A DNA stretch of 64,000 bases, from NCBI RefSeq assembly GCF_034190915.1, contig NW_026947485.1, positions 134,184,337 through 134,248,336 of the forward strand, given 5' to 3'. The stretch is from Cavia porcellus (lineage: Eukaryota; Chordata; Mammalia; Rodentia; Caviidae). A program made the position numbers and the translations under genes. Shown piece by piece: positions 1 through 11,152 of this stretch (the stretch's first letter is position 1; each line of letters opens with the position of its first letter). Below the pieces are notes generated by a model. It saw only the letters and a list, made by a program, of their open reading frames with translations. It had not been told where the DNA came from and did not search any database.

Positions 1-1298
1 GCCGCGGCCAGGAGAGCAGCCACTCCCGAGTTGGAGAGCGGCCCCCCTATCTCTCTGCATATCCTAATCCAGGCGTTGAGGTCCTTGTTCTTATGAGGAG
101 CTATCGCTGCCTTGCACTCCTTTGTACATTGCTCAAAAATCAGCTGTCTTACCAGCGGTTGAGCCACTCCCGGATCAGGAAATATCTTATCGGCAGCATC
201 TTGCATTCGGGCCACAAAGTCAACAAATGGCTCTGTGGTACCCTGAATTATTTTTGAAAGACACAAGGAGGCTGTTTCGGCACCACTTACCTGTTTTCAG
301 GCGCGGAGCCCTATGGCATTGATTTGTTCATAGACAGCGCCGGGGAACTGGGTCTGGTCATCAGCGTGCCGACCTTCTCCCATAAGCATTTCCTTGTTCC
401 ACCCCCGGTTTCCCTGATTGGCGTTTCTCTCAGCCTGCTCTGCAGAGAACTCTGCGTACCAGGCTCGCCAATCTAGGTAACTGCCCGAGGGCAGACACGC
501 CTTTGCCAGCTGAATCCAGTCCGCGGGGGTGAGGGGCCCAGAAGACAGGTTCTCCAGCATGGCAATGGTGTAAGGCGCAGTCGGCCCAAAGGTTGTAACT
601 GCATTTTTAAGTTCTCTAATCTGCTTTATCTCAAAAGGCTCCCATGCATTGCGTCCCTGGCCCATAGCTACTTGTACAGGAAATATCCCGTAGGGGCCAC
701 TATCTATCCCAGGTGGATGTACCTCATGAGACAAGCGTCCCCCCTGCCAAAGCCGCCTGTAAAAATACCGACCCGCCGGCGGCGGAGCATAAGACAGCGG
801 CCGTGATTGGGTGGAAAATGGGGGCCCGTGCATCACTTCCTGTTCTGGCGAAAGGGGAGAGAGCTCCCAGGCGGCCGCCTCGTGGCGAGGAATCGCCTCC
901 GAAAACGGCCCCCAAGGTGGGGCGGAAGGCTTCGCCTCCCTCTCGCGCCGGGGAGCGCTCAGGAGCTCTCTACTCCTCCGCAGACCAGGTTGAGCAGAGC
1001 GCAATTCGCGGGGCAACGCTGGAAAAGAACCCTGCGACTCCTTATTGAGCGATTTAGGCTCCTGACAGCTGGTCTCTTTGGCCTCCTTGCCATTCAACTT
1101 TCCCTCGTCCTCGGAGTCAGACGACTCCGAGGCTAGAGCCCTGTCCTCCTCCTTAGCATCCTTGTTCCCCTTGACGGACCCCTCTCGGGAGCTCCCTGAC
1201 TGGGCCTGCTCAGATACCCTGCGTACTTTTGTAAGCTCTTGAGAGCTTTTTCCACAACCACCCTCGCTCTTAGTGTTGCTACCTAACATGTTTCCCAT
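1..1298 (-). pseudogene. gag: IAP-like class II (beta-type) ERV gag, 5' part, with one in-frame stop
   Basis: Gag would form the capsid shell of an intracellular or budding retroviral particle. The frame starts at 1298 (M-G-N, a glycine at position 2 as for myristoylation) and runs 333 codons to a TGA at 299-297. The same frame then stays open from 296 to the window edge. Residues 1-130 are charged and low in complexity; I see no recognisable globular matrix domain, so that part may be deleted or replaced. Residues ~170-205 are proline/glycine-rich. Capsid begins near residue 206 (F-P-V-Q) with the 'LTPADW' helix near 256-261. Beyond the stop, roughly 203-257 encodes the major homology region (Q-G-T-T-E-P with downstream F and R), confirming one original reading frame. 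Gag continues out of the window, so nucleocapsid, pro and pol are not visible. Family assignment rests on capsid motifs and the LTR; class II is secure, IAP-like is likely. Confidence 0.85.
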
Positions 1299-1477
1299 CT
1301 TTTAATATGTTACTCACCGCGTGAGGCCCAAGGAATCCGCCACTTACGCGTGAGCCTGAGGGGAGTCTAAAAGCCCTGTAGGTGCGCGCCACCCAGAGCC
1401 CAGGCTTATCCCCAACTCACCTGTCTCGCAGCTCTGTACTGGAGCGTTGTCTACTTCCACGTCTCGGGGGTGATCAG
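1299..1477 (-). promoter_or_regulatory. Proviral leader with splice-donor consensus
   Basis: This short leader lies between the primer binding site and the gag start. It contains a strong splice-donor match, CAG|GTGAGT, at 1423-1415, the position expected for a retroviral major 5' splice donor. A second donor-like GCG|GTGAGT sits just before gag, around 1319-1312. Packaging signals cannot be identified by eye. Confidence 0.6.
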
Positions 1478-1495
1478 TCCCCGTACGGGCCACCA
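1478..1495 (-). promoter_or_regulatory. Primer binding site matching tRNA-Ile
   Basis: Reading on the minus strand, TGGTGGCCCGTACGGGGA lies two bases after the LTR's terminal CA. Its complement ends in GGGCCACCA and matches the 3' end of mammalian tRNA-Ile(AAT) as I know that sequence, over all 18 bases. Mouse IAPs use tRNA-Phe, so this primer choice is unusual for a class II element. The match is from memory of the tRNA and should be confirmed by alignment. Confidence 0.75.
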
Positions 1496-1565
1496 AATGT
1501 CGATGTCCGCTCCCGGCCGGCAGGAAGGACACACGACAAAGTCTGGTAGTGGACAACCTTTTTTT

Positions 1566-1571
1566 TTTATT
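1566..1571 (-). terminator. LTR polyadenylation signal
   Basis: AATAAA on the minus strand inside an A-rich stretch of the LTR, about 70 bp before the U5 end, as expected for the R/U5 border. Confidence 0.7.
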
Positions 1572-1755
1572 TTTCTTCTCCGTACAGCCTGCCCTGGGTT
1601 CTCCCAGCTGAAGCCTCCTCTGGTCCGCTCCCCGCGGCTCCTTTTGTGCTTCAGTCTGCCCCAAAGCCTCTACCGGTCTGCTCTCCGCGGCTCCTTTTGG
1701 GCTTTTACTTCTGGGCTTCTACCTGGCTTCTTCTTCCACCCAGGGGTGGCACCGG

Positions 1756-1763
1756 TATATATA
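1756..1763 (-). promoter_or_regulatory. LTR TATA box
   Basis: TATATATA on the minus strand, about 50 bp downstream of a CCAAT box and about 190 bp upstream of the LTR polyadenylation signal. This spacing fits the U3/R layout of a class II LTR. Confidence 0.7.
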
Positions 1764-2307
1764 CGGGTACAGTGTCCAATCATGTTAAAGTAAGCAAGGC
1801 AAGCTGATTGGCTAACATCATCAGTTGCCAGGCAGACTATATTGTTGAGCGGGTTGTTTACGCGGTAAGCAGGAAACTAACATATTCGATGGGAGGGGTA
1901 ATCTACCTCAGGCTTTGCTCTTTACCACAGGCCGCACGTCCGCTGCGCAAGGCGAGCTATCACAGACGCGGCTCCCAACATCTACTGTAGTTTTTTTCTG
2001 ATCCCCATGAATTTATGTCCATCATATCTGCAAAATATATTCTCCATTTCAAACTTCTGCAAATTTCACAAACTATATCATCAATTAAAATTCCACAGTC
2101 TCATTATTTAACTGGTCTACATTAGATGTTTGGATAATTAAGTTTCTGTGGCTCAGGAATATTTTCATGGACTATGGGAATCCTCTATTTCTGACCTTAC
2201 AAACCTGTAATCAGTTTTATAGCCGAGTTGTATCCTGACTAGGGGAACCACTAAAGAACGATCCACTTCTAATCTCTTTCAGGTTACTGCCAGAATTCAT
2301 ATTCTTG

Positions 2308-2402
2308 GTCTGGTGATTTAGCACAGTGGCTTAACAACCTGCCTGGCAAGTGCAAGATTGTGGGTTCCATACCCAGTACAAAAAAAAAAAAAAAAAAAAA
2401 AA
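2308..2402 (+). mobile_element. ID-type tRNA-derived SINE
   Basis: The body reads 'tggtgatttagcacagtgg...' with box-B-like 'gggttccatac', then a 24-base A tail. It is flanked by a 14-bp target duplication with one mismatch (aattcatattcttg at 2294-2307, aattcatgttcttg at 2403-2416). The intact tail and duplication suggest a fairly recent insertion. Confidence 0.88.
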
Positions 2403-2992
2403 AATTCATGTTCTTGAAATCTTTTGAGCAAAATCTCTGATATTTCACTGCATTGAAAAGAGTGAGGAGGCAGAGAACAGTTGTTAGTTTGTAGGAGAAG
2501 AGATCCCCAAATAATAGCAAGGAAAGATATGAAGAACTCTCTCCTGTGCTCACAGGAGGTGAATTTCTGTAGCCAACCTGAGCAGTCCTCCCTCAGGGCT
2601 ATTCCTCATTTGAGAAGCTCACGAGCACTTCACTCTTGCCAGTGCCTGGACCAGCCTGGTACCCCTGGGAAAAAACTATGGTTAGCTTTCCCATCTCGTA
2701 TCATTTCCAATTTACTATATGAACACAAGTTATTAGTTCTTTATACTGAAATTCGTTGCACATACAATGATAAAAAATGATAATGAAACAAAAGCACCTA
2801 GTACCAAAAGTTTTGAGTTCATATCTCAGTTTTTCTCTGCATTATGAAATTGTACAGGCTTTAATTTCTTTTACTAAATAATACTGGTATATGATAGTGC
2901 TGTACTGAAAATTAAATGAGATGCTTATAGAATGTATGAAATCTCACACATGTAAGACATTTAATGTATCTACATATTATTAAAGTGGGCAA

Positions 2993-3148
2993 TTTTTTTG
3001 GTATTTTTGAGGTAGGGTTTCACTATTGAATTCAGGCTGGCCTAGAACTCACTTTGTAGGCCAAACTGGCTTCAAACTTGCAGTGATCCTCCTGCCTCAG
3101 CTTCCTGAGTGCTGGGATTACAGGCATGCCCAACCATGCCCTGTTGAT
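2993..3148 (-). mobile_element. B1-type (7SL-derived) SINE
   Basis: On the plus strand the reversed element shows 'gaggtagggtttcact', 'ggctggcctagaactcact' and 'cctgagtgctgggattacaggcatg', the hallmark rodent B1 segments. GTGGGCAA at 2985-2992 and 3149-3156 is a likely target duplication. Confidence 0.9.
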
Positions 3149-3156
3149 GTGGGCAA

Positions 3157-4880
3157 AGTTTTATTAGCATTTTTCCCTAGGTAAGAGTAAATAACTATGT
3201 GTAAAGTGTTTTGCAGGAAGAAAATTATTAATAACAGTATTTGGCATGTTATTAAATTGCAGAAAATCTAGCTAACTCAAGTATAATTATTTTTCTTAAG
3301 GAAAAGAAGCAGGTAATTTTTCAGTGTTTTGGTGAAAGGGTTATATTAAATTGTGACGCAACATTAAATTAACAAATTCTGTGGATTTCTTAGATCTCAG
3401 GATTATTACCTTATCAGCATGACAGCTTCAATAAATTTTAACTCATAATCTGTATTTTGTTTTTGTTGCAAGTTCTAAAAATTGAAATCTCAAGGCAATT
3501 GGGGGAAAAGCACAGCCAGTGGGGTTCTGTCCTATCTGGGCATGAAATAAAGCAAACTTGTTGGTAGCGCCTTGCTGGAATTATCTTGTTTTCTCCTCAG
3601 TGTGATTCCTTTTTGATCTAGCCATCATAGTATCTGTATTTTAAGCTATACTTTCCCTTTAGTAATTCTTCTCAACACTTCCCTGTGTCACAGTGTTTTT
3701 ATAAGCATCCCAACATATAGTGTTTCAAAGAAATGAGGTAAACAAATAAGCAAAGTGTCTGATACAGGCAGACTGATTGGATCAGTGCATCTCATTTTAA
3801 TTTGATGAAATTAACATCAAACTAGGTATCAAGGTATGAGTTCACACCCGCATATCCTGCTGTATTAAAGAATATTTCAGACAGTTATGCTCATTATCTT
3901 CTGTGGGAATTGTTAGATATCAGTTTTTTTTGAACTCCTGAGTCTATATTTCTATATATTTTAGATTATATTGATAGCTGAAAATAATTTTCTGAGCCAG
4001 AAATAATGCTTAGAAAAGAAAGCTTTTTGAATGATACAAAGTGTTTTGATGACCTGGAGTCCCTAGAGACGTTAGAGATAGCTTGGTACAGCTTTCTTTA
4101 TAAAACGACAGACTTACCTATTTCTCACCCTCCTATTCCATTCTGGAGGGAAATTCACATCATTCAGTTCTGCAGTGTGAAATACTGCAAAAGGTGATTT
4201 TCACATAGTTTGGGAAGAAGCTTTTCAAACTAAACCCTCTTTGTTTCAGGAACATCTTTTAGGGGTGGGTAATCTTTACGTTCTTGTTATCTGCAGTATA
4301 TAAACCTCATACTTCATACTAGGTTATCATCGGTATTAAAGCTAATTTTATTTGCATAAACTTCGCATGAAGCATGTAAAAATGTAGTATGTCATGATTT
4401 TTTGAAGTTGTCTACCTATGTATAGACTTCAAATAAACACACTTGTATCTTTTGCATTTCAACACTGATTTCTAAAGTTTCACAAACACATAAAATATTA
4501 AAATTTTGTAACCTGTATAAGATCCAATATGGAGCAATCAATTGGTCCAGATGTCAATAACATCTTTCATCATCATTGATGAAAAAGTCACTAGAATTCA
4601 AGACTAAGAATAATGAAAGATGAAGAGGATCATTTATTTGATATTTGCAACCTCCTGGGGATCAGTGATACAGGCTGAATCGATTTCCAGAGTGCACATG
4701 TAGAGACCCTTGATAGTGTTTTTAGACACATAGTTGATTGTTAGTGAAGGAACACCTTCTCTTGGCAGAGAAATATACCATTAGACTTCCCCTCACTTGT
4801 GTATATTCTTTGAAAAGCTAAGGAAGAATTAGAATTAAGGAAAGGGGATTTTCTGAATTTATTTTTTCAGAAAAATACTC
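3157..4880. other. Unassigned AT-rich sequence
   Basis: No gene or clear repeat recognised. A 63-codon open frame at 4006-4197 has no recognisable domain, and a frame of that length is expected by chance. An AATAAA-containing tract near 3545 could be part of an old repeat. Confidence 0.5.
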
Positions 4881-4889
4881 TTGCTTTCT

Positions 4890-5640
4890 GTGCTTGGGTG
4901 GGGGCGGGAATGAGAAGCTTCCTAACACTTCCTCTCTGCACAATATGGGACATATGCTAAGGAGCAGAACGCTGGGTCACCAAGCAGACATGATTTAGTT
5001 TTTTGAGGGAAAAAAAAAATATATATATATATGTCCCAAAATAGTTCCCTGACTTACATTCCTACCAAGGCACAAGGTTCCCCTTTCTTCATCCTCATCA
5101 ACTCTTGCATTTGTCATTTCGATAACAGACATGTAATTTTATTTCAGTATTGTCTTAATTTGTATTTCTATAACAGTTATAAAGGTGGAATATTTTGCAT
5201 ATCTTAGTCACTCATATCTCTTCTTTTAAGAAATGTGTATTCACTTCTTTGGCCATTTTTAAAATTGAGTAATTTTCTTGACGTGAAGTTTTTTGAGATC
5301 CTTACAGATTCTTGATCTATACATATTTTCACCCAGTATGAGTATTTTCTTCATCTGTTTATTCTTTTCTTTGGTGTGCTAAAGCTTGTAGTTTGATGTA
5401 GAATTTTCTTTCTTTCTTTCTATCTTGATTTCTTTTTTTCTTTCTGTCTTTCTCTTTTTCCTGTCTGTATTTTTAGAGTCCTATTCAGGAAATCATCATC
5501 TCGATCAATTTCATAGTTTTGCCTATCTTATACTTAAATCTTTTATCTGTTTGAATTGATCTTTTTAATGTTTGCAAGGAGGGTCCAGTTCTTGCTTTTG
5601 CAACTCAGAATTCAGGTTTCCCAACACTAATTACTAGTAA
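4890..5640 (-). mobile_element. Old antisense L1 ORF2 3'-end relic
   Basis: The plus strand carries the familiar order of reversed L1 ORF2 C-terminal segments: 'cattcctaccaa', 'cttctttggccattttt', 'gatccttacagattcttg', then 'gaattgatctttt' and 'gagggtccagttc'. Heavily diverged, with a CTTT-rich tract inserted at about 5408-5462. Confidence 0.75.
5408..5462 (+). repeat. CTTT-rich low-complexity tract
   Basis: Imperfect ttctttctttc / tttctgtctttctc run inside the antisense L1 relic. Confidence 0.7.
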
Positions 5641-6800
5641 GACTAATTTTCAAAAATATTGCTTTAAAGTCAGAGAGTACAGCTTCCTTTTAAAGGATCT
5701 TCCAATTGATATAGGGAAATGAAACTCCCAACCAGTATGATATGTCCAGTAAGATTTCGTGTTTTCTAAAATCGAAGAATGAATTTTAGAAACAATGAAA
5801 GTTAAGAGCAGAATATATTAATTGAGAGAAAGAAAGTGTCTGTCTGAGAGGCAGAAGGAATCCTGAGTGGGTCACCAGGGACTCTTTTTCTAGGACCTTT
5901 TATAGAGTAAAACCACAAGGTGAGGTGGGCCAAGATGAGTAAAACTGGGAACTTGCAAGGTGGGCATAAGGCTGGACAGAACTATTGTTGACCAATAAGA
6001 TTAACTGCTCAGGTAAAATTGATTAAATCAGGAACAAATGAGGGAGTGAGTCGTGTAGTTAAGTGGACAGGCTTAACAGCAGTGACTCTTCCTGTAGGGA
6101 GTGGGATGCTGACTCCTGACTTCCTCAGGGTGAGAGAGAACTATTTGGGCTGCAGATCCTTAGGATGTGGTTGCATTTGCTTTTCCTTTCATTTTAAAAT
6201 CTGGCCCAAGCAAGAGGTGATTGTCTCTTCCAAGGCTGTAAGGTATCTGAACTCCTTGCATTGGCTTCTTTGAGGACTCAGCCCTGTCTGACTGCCTGTA
6301 ATATCTCTAACTCAGCTGCCTGAAACACAATGAAGGCAAATCTTTGTCATTTCTTTTTTCTCTTTTCTTTATCAATATTATGATTTTTCTGGACGTGTGC
6401 CTGTGTTAATAGTTGCTCTAATTTTCTTGCAGTTATTTAGATTTTTTTTTAAAGATGTAGTTCTATGTTGGCCTTACTTCTCTCCAAACTTCATCTCTAC
6501 TAAAATTTCTCTCTGGTTCTGTCTTTTTGTTCACCATTTTATTATTCAAATGGTAACCATTCTGCTATACAGTTTGTTTACAATTATTCACTTCAATATT
6601 TCTTAATTGTCTAGAGAACAAGTGTAAATTCTCTGTTGTTCACAGGTAAATATCCCTTTCTTTGCACTTTTAATAAAACTTGAGTACCTACAGTCTTCCT
6701 TTTATTGGCAATCTACTTGTGGCCAGTGAAAATCCTGTACTGAACCTTGACCACCCACAGAGCCATTTCTTTTTCACATCTATTTCTTTCCACACTATGT
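5641..6800. other. Unassigned; possible old LTR around 5700-6330
   Basis: The segment is richer in GC than its flanks and reads like a non-autonomous LTR, with a CTTTTATAGAG TATA-like motif near 5900, but I cannot define its ends or family. The 84-codon frame at 6019-6273 lies inside it and has no recognisable domain. Confidence 0.3.
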
Positions 6801-6803
6801 ATT

Positions 6804-7397
6804 TATCGGGTCCTGACCTAGATTCTCAATCTCCCAAATGAGTGTATGGCAGAGGCTTAAATAAAATGAGACAAGTGGTATGATTTTAAGCCTCCAGGAG
6901 GGTCAAAACTTTCTAGCTGAGCTCAAGGCTCTGAGAGCTAAGACAAAAACTTCTCTGGACCACCCATATCTATTAGGTCCAAAACAAAGGGCAGGGAAAC
7001 TGAGGAAAGCCCCGAAGTGAGCAGGACTTTGGGAGTCACTTCCAAAACTTCTCCAAGTAGTAAATTATGCCAATTTAGGAGAACCTTCTTATCTCCAGGA
7101 TGACATTTATGGTAGAAGTGAGACTTTAGGAGAGGCATGCTATCTCTATGTGCTTAACTGGTGTTTGAGCCAGGTGTCCACAGCTGGGGCCTTATCTTGC
7201 CCTTTGATGTATCTCTGGCCTCACAGGCTACTTCAGCCCTCAGCCAGGAGCAGTGATTCATAGAGGTTCACTTATTGTGAATTAGCTCCCATCACCAGGC
7301 AATGGGCCTAGGCCTAGGACAGACTCACAGATATACACTGAAAGCCAATTAGTTAATTTTAAATCCTGCTCAGGGCTGCTTCATAATGGTCTCTAAC
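6804..7397 (+). repeat. Unclassified ~600-bp interspersed repeat, copy 1
   Basis: This stretch is repeated, clearly diverged but collinear, at 58840-59441. Shared landmarks in order: 'cctagat...caaatgagtgta', 'gaggcttaaataaaatgag', 'gagcaggac.ttgggagtca', 'aggatgacatttatggtag', 'gtgattcatagaggttcac', 'gggcctaggcctaggacag', 'ttaattttaaatcctgctca'. On the minus strand copy 1 begins with G-T-T-A-G-A-G-A-C-C, and ATGTATT flanks both ends (6797-6803, 7398-7404). An LTR or other non-autonomous element is possible. I cannot assign a family. Confidence 0.7.
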
Positions 7398-7404
7398 ATG
7401 TATT

Positions 7405-10400
7405 GACATGCAAATGAGGCATGCATAATCTCCTAGAGTGAAGGAGGAAAGTAGTCCTCTTCAGTGTCTGCAAAAACTAACAGTAAGTCAGATATCTTCA
7501 AAATTTATTTAACTAAGTGTTTATTATGACTGACCATTGCTTTGCATATGTGAGGTATAAACTCTAGTAAATGCCATTCATTCATCAATTTGTTCATTTC
7601 AGTTTTCAATAAATATTTATTTAAAGCCATTGTATACTTGTTCTGTGTGCCAAGATCAGACCTTGAGATTGATCTCAAGATCAGTAATGTCACCAGGGAT
7701 AATTATCCGATGAATTATTGTGCAGAGTGCTGAGATTGTAAAACAGTGTGCGTGATACTCGAGTCAGTCGTACCAGGTGGTTGAGCTAGGTAATGAACTC
7801 TGCTACCTTTCTGGAGTGGTAACTATTAAACTGAGAACTAAATGACATAAAGGAGTAAAAGATCTGGAGAAATGGCATTTCATTCAAAGGAAAGTCATCC
7901 TGAGAAAATAAATTGAGGGTCCTTATGGGACAAAAACGAGGAAGTTGTGACAAAATGCAATGAGCAAGTGAGAGATACATGAAATGATACCTGGGAAGTA
8001 AGGAGGAATTAGATCACATATGTGTGGTAGAGTGCAATAAGGGATTTTCTTTTTTCTTCTAAATTTGATAAGAAGCTGTCATAGATAGGAAATCATCTAA
8101 TTTTCTATTTTAGAGCTCACTGGTCACTGTGTGGAAAAAGGATTGTAACAAGGCAAAGAGAGAAATTGGAAGTACTATTGAGTAACACTGCTGAGAAATC
8201 AAAGTGATTTGGAGTGTGGAGACGGAAAAATGGTTGAATACATTTTGTATGTATTTAAAAGTTAGAATCAAAGGGCCAAAGGTATTTTAAATATGAAGGC
8301 AAAGAGGAAACAGGACTCATACACGTGATTGCCATAGAAGGACTTCGTAATACGTGTTATTTCTCATAAGAAAAACTATTCAACTTAAATCCTTAAGAAT
8401 GATGGAAAAGAATATCAAGAGCCATGTAAAAATTTTTATCTTTATTTTAATCATATAAGGGAATAATTGAGTATTTTAACTATATAAGAATATACTTATA
8501 TTTGTCAAATCAGACCAAGGAATGGTCAGAATCATTGAGCTTTCCCATTAGAGTCAGGCCTGCTGTGGAACAGAAGCAGTTTAAAATTATTTAGTTTGTA
8601 CCAAAAGTATGAGTGAAGCCATGTAATTTCCAAATTCTTGAATTTCTGATAATGTGTAAGACACCAAGGGAGCGATATATGAAAGGAATATGAAATTACT
8701 GGAATATCAGAAACCAAGCATGAAGGAAAGTTGAGAGCCTATCTCCTCCATCCTGTGCCACCTTTAAAAATTTACACCATATCTGAAAGAAACTGTTAGA
8801 GAAACTGTAAAAAGTACTGGTAGCTGTGACAATGCAACATGAGGAATGAAACTTCCAACCTGTGTGTAAATTATTTAAGCATCCTGTGTGAACCCCGGTA
8901 ATTCATTTTATGAAGAGAAATTCCAACTAACTGGATGCTCAAGATGTGAGAAAAGAAGCAGGATTGAGAGTGTCACATGGTTTGCTTTTTATTTTTAAAT
9001 ACAATCCTGTAGAATTTTTGCCTTTCAGTGTATTTGTTGTTAAGATTTTGAAGAATTTCTAAAACCTGGAACTAAAGATCAAAATTATGCATTGAAAAAC
9101 TGATTTACTTGAAATGAGGCCTCCATCTGTGTAGTGAACAGATCTAAATTTTTTACAGTACTGGCAGCACAGATGGTTCAACTACCACTCCAACCACTGA
9201 CGCCCTGTTCAGCTGTGATAGCAAGTGTGGCATTACAGGTGCCTGTAACTTCACTATGGGGTTGATGCTGTGTTCAGTGTTGTGTGCATGGAAAGTGGAA
9301 TTGTGCAAAGCTGAACACCAATTCTGAAGAATCATTCGATACTTTTTTGGATTTGAAATGTGTATCTGTTCTCACATTTTGTTATGTTTCATTTCCTTCT
9401 CACAATACCATTTTTCTTGAAATATTAAGAAAAAGACATTTGCTAAGGCAGCTGAGAAGATCAAATTTGGTTGGAAATGCTGTGCTTCTGTTGTGTCGGG
9501 TATCCTGTGAGTAAAATTGCTCAGTTGTTACAAAGTGATCAACCATGCTTTTAGAGTATGGTCTTGTTTCTTTGTTGTATAATTGCTGATCAACATATAC
9601 TTTTCAATTTTACAGAATCTCTGTAATGTCAACCTTCACCACTGCTTAATATCTCATGGGGTCAAGTAATAGGAGACGAATATAGCTTTTAGACTTTAAG
9701 AGATTTTAAGAGAATTTGTGGTGATGATTTTTGAGTTCCTCTATCCTGTATTACCTATTTTCCTCTCAGGAACACAGCATGCAATACCCACAACTTCACT
9801 AGGAGAGGTTTGTGTTGCCTGTGGTTTCTTTTCCTGACCAGCTGGCTCAGGGGCAGAGAGATCTTATTATAAAGGTGAGGCAAAGCAAAGCTACTTCATT
9901 CATGGTAGATTTAAGCAGAGAAGGGGAAGACGGCCAGATGGGAAGAAACTAGGGGCCAGTAGAGACTCCAACTCCACACCTTCAGAACCCTCTTGCCAAA
10001 CCTACAAGCATGCTCTGCCCCTCACAGGGGTGGAGCCCAAAGCAAAACAATCTGAAAGGCCACCCTAACTGCCACACTGCTGCCTTTATTTTATTGGAAA
10101 GGATGCTTTTTATTTTCAATCTTTACTTTTTAAAATTATTTAAGTGTGCTTACACTTTTCATCATCAACAACCTATTAATTTTTTTTTTTGGTGATATTG
10201 ACTCTCCATTGCTCATATATTCCATGTTTTTGAAGCCTTTCTGCCTCTGTTTGTTCAGACTCTCATTCCTGGTATTTTTTAATCTGTCTTTTTTCTGTCA
10301 CTGTGCAGAGGTAGAATTAGAGAAACAACATGAATACAAAGAAAACAACAGCAAAAGCAAGTCTTAGAACTCATAAGGGACTCTACTATTTTTCATGGGT

Positions 10401-10555
10401 AAATGTAAGTAAAATTTGTCATTTTAAAGACAAGGCCAAAGAAGACAAGAGAATGTATCTAAAACAAGTTTCTGGAAAGGTAAATAGGATTTTTTTTTTT
10501 GTAGAACTGGATATGGACTAGAGCCTCCCCACTAGCTACATCTTAGAACATTTTC
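7405..10555. other. Unassigned sequence
   Basis: No gene, SINE or LINE recognised with confidence. Open frames of 60-76 codons at several places (for example 9284-9514) have no domain or consistent frame support. Confidence 0.45.
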
Positions 10556-10558
10556 CAG

Positions 10559-10665
10559 TTTTTTTTTTTTTTTTTTTGAAATAGGGTCTCATTACATTTC
10601 AAAGTTACTCATGTTGGTTTTGAACTTGCAAGTTGCTTGTCTCAGCCTTCTAGATTATTTTTACA
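10559..10665 (-). mobile_element. Degenerate B1/Alu-like SINE
   Basis: A T run (reversed A tail) is followed by 'gaaatagggtctcatta', 'ttggttttgaacttgcaa' and 'ctcagccttctag', the order of a reversed 7SL-derived SINE. Diverged and truncated at its 5' part. Confidence 0.65.
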
Positions 10666-11134
10666 TTATATTGCTTCAGAATATTAGAAATTCCACAAGA
10701 TCATTAGTTATGTATCACAGTATCAGTGTTTATTGATTTGGGTCCCTCAGAGTCGGACTGATACAATTGTTGGGGTGCAAATTGTTTACTTGGGGCGATC
10801 TCAGGAAGCACTGGGATAGGGCAGCAGCAAAACTCACACAATATTGCCAAGTTGGCGCCCTGTGGTTACTCATTTTTGGAAGTTTCTGATCAACTACACA
10901 GTCTCACTATGAGACAGTTGTTTGTATGCCTGGCTTCCTCCTCAGGGGCAAGAGTGCTTCTGAAAGCGACATTTCAGGATAGGTGAAGAGATACGAGCAG
11001 GTATGAACAACATCTGCTTCACAGGGTGTAATCCTGTAATTCACATACCTGTTTCCTTCTCTTCCATGGAAAATAGAAATGTTCAATTAAAAATCAATGG
11101 CTAAAGTTAATTAATTTCCTGTCCTTACCCGCAT

Positions 11135-11152
11135 CCTAACCCTAACCCTAAC
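11135..11152 (-). repeat. Short interstitial telomere-like repeat
   Basis: CCTAACCCTAACCCTAAC is three units of the vertebrate telomere repeat in C-strand orientation. Too short to imply a fusion point; more likely a repair-associated insertion or chance. Confidence 0.6.

Larger units (their letters stand above)
1498..1980 (-). mobile_element. 5' LTR of the IAP-like provirus (483 bp)
   Basis: The LTR starts on the minus strand with TGTTGGGAGCCGCG at 1980, very like the start of mouse IAP LTRs, and ends ...CGACA at 1498, giving canonical TG...CA termini. In order it carries a CCAAT box (ATTGG on plus at 1807-1811), a TATATATA box at 1763-1756 and an AATAAA signal at 1571-1566. Between TATA and AATAAA is an imperfect tandem duplication of a GC-rich 45-52-bp unit (1611-1662 and 1664-1708), in the region where IAP R segments vary in length. 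The outer flank at 1981 onward would carry a 6-bp target duplication, but the 3' LTR is outside the window. Confidence 0.88.

Noticed and set aside
713..1136. Three plus-strand open frames of 60-111 codons
   Set aside because: They lie opposite the GC-rich N-terminal half of the minus-strand gag and have no retroviral or host domain; they are frame shadows.
2308..2402. tRNA-like sequence, possible tRNA gene
   Set aside because: The box A/B-like motifs belong to an ID SINE with an A tail and target duplication; the fold is not a complete tRNA. The same applies to the other ID copies.
6938..7138. 66-codon minus frame
   Set aside because: It lies in the unclassified repeat and copy 2 does not keep the frame by eye.
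9150..9510. Possible processed pseudogene
   Set aside because: The composition looked gene-like, but no protein family could be recognised in any frame.
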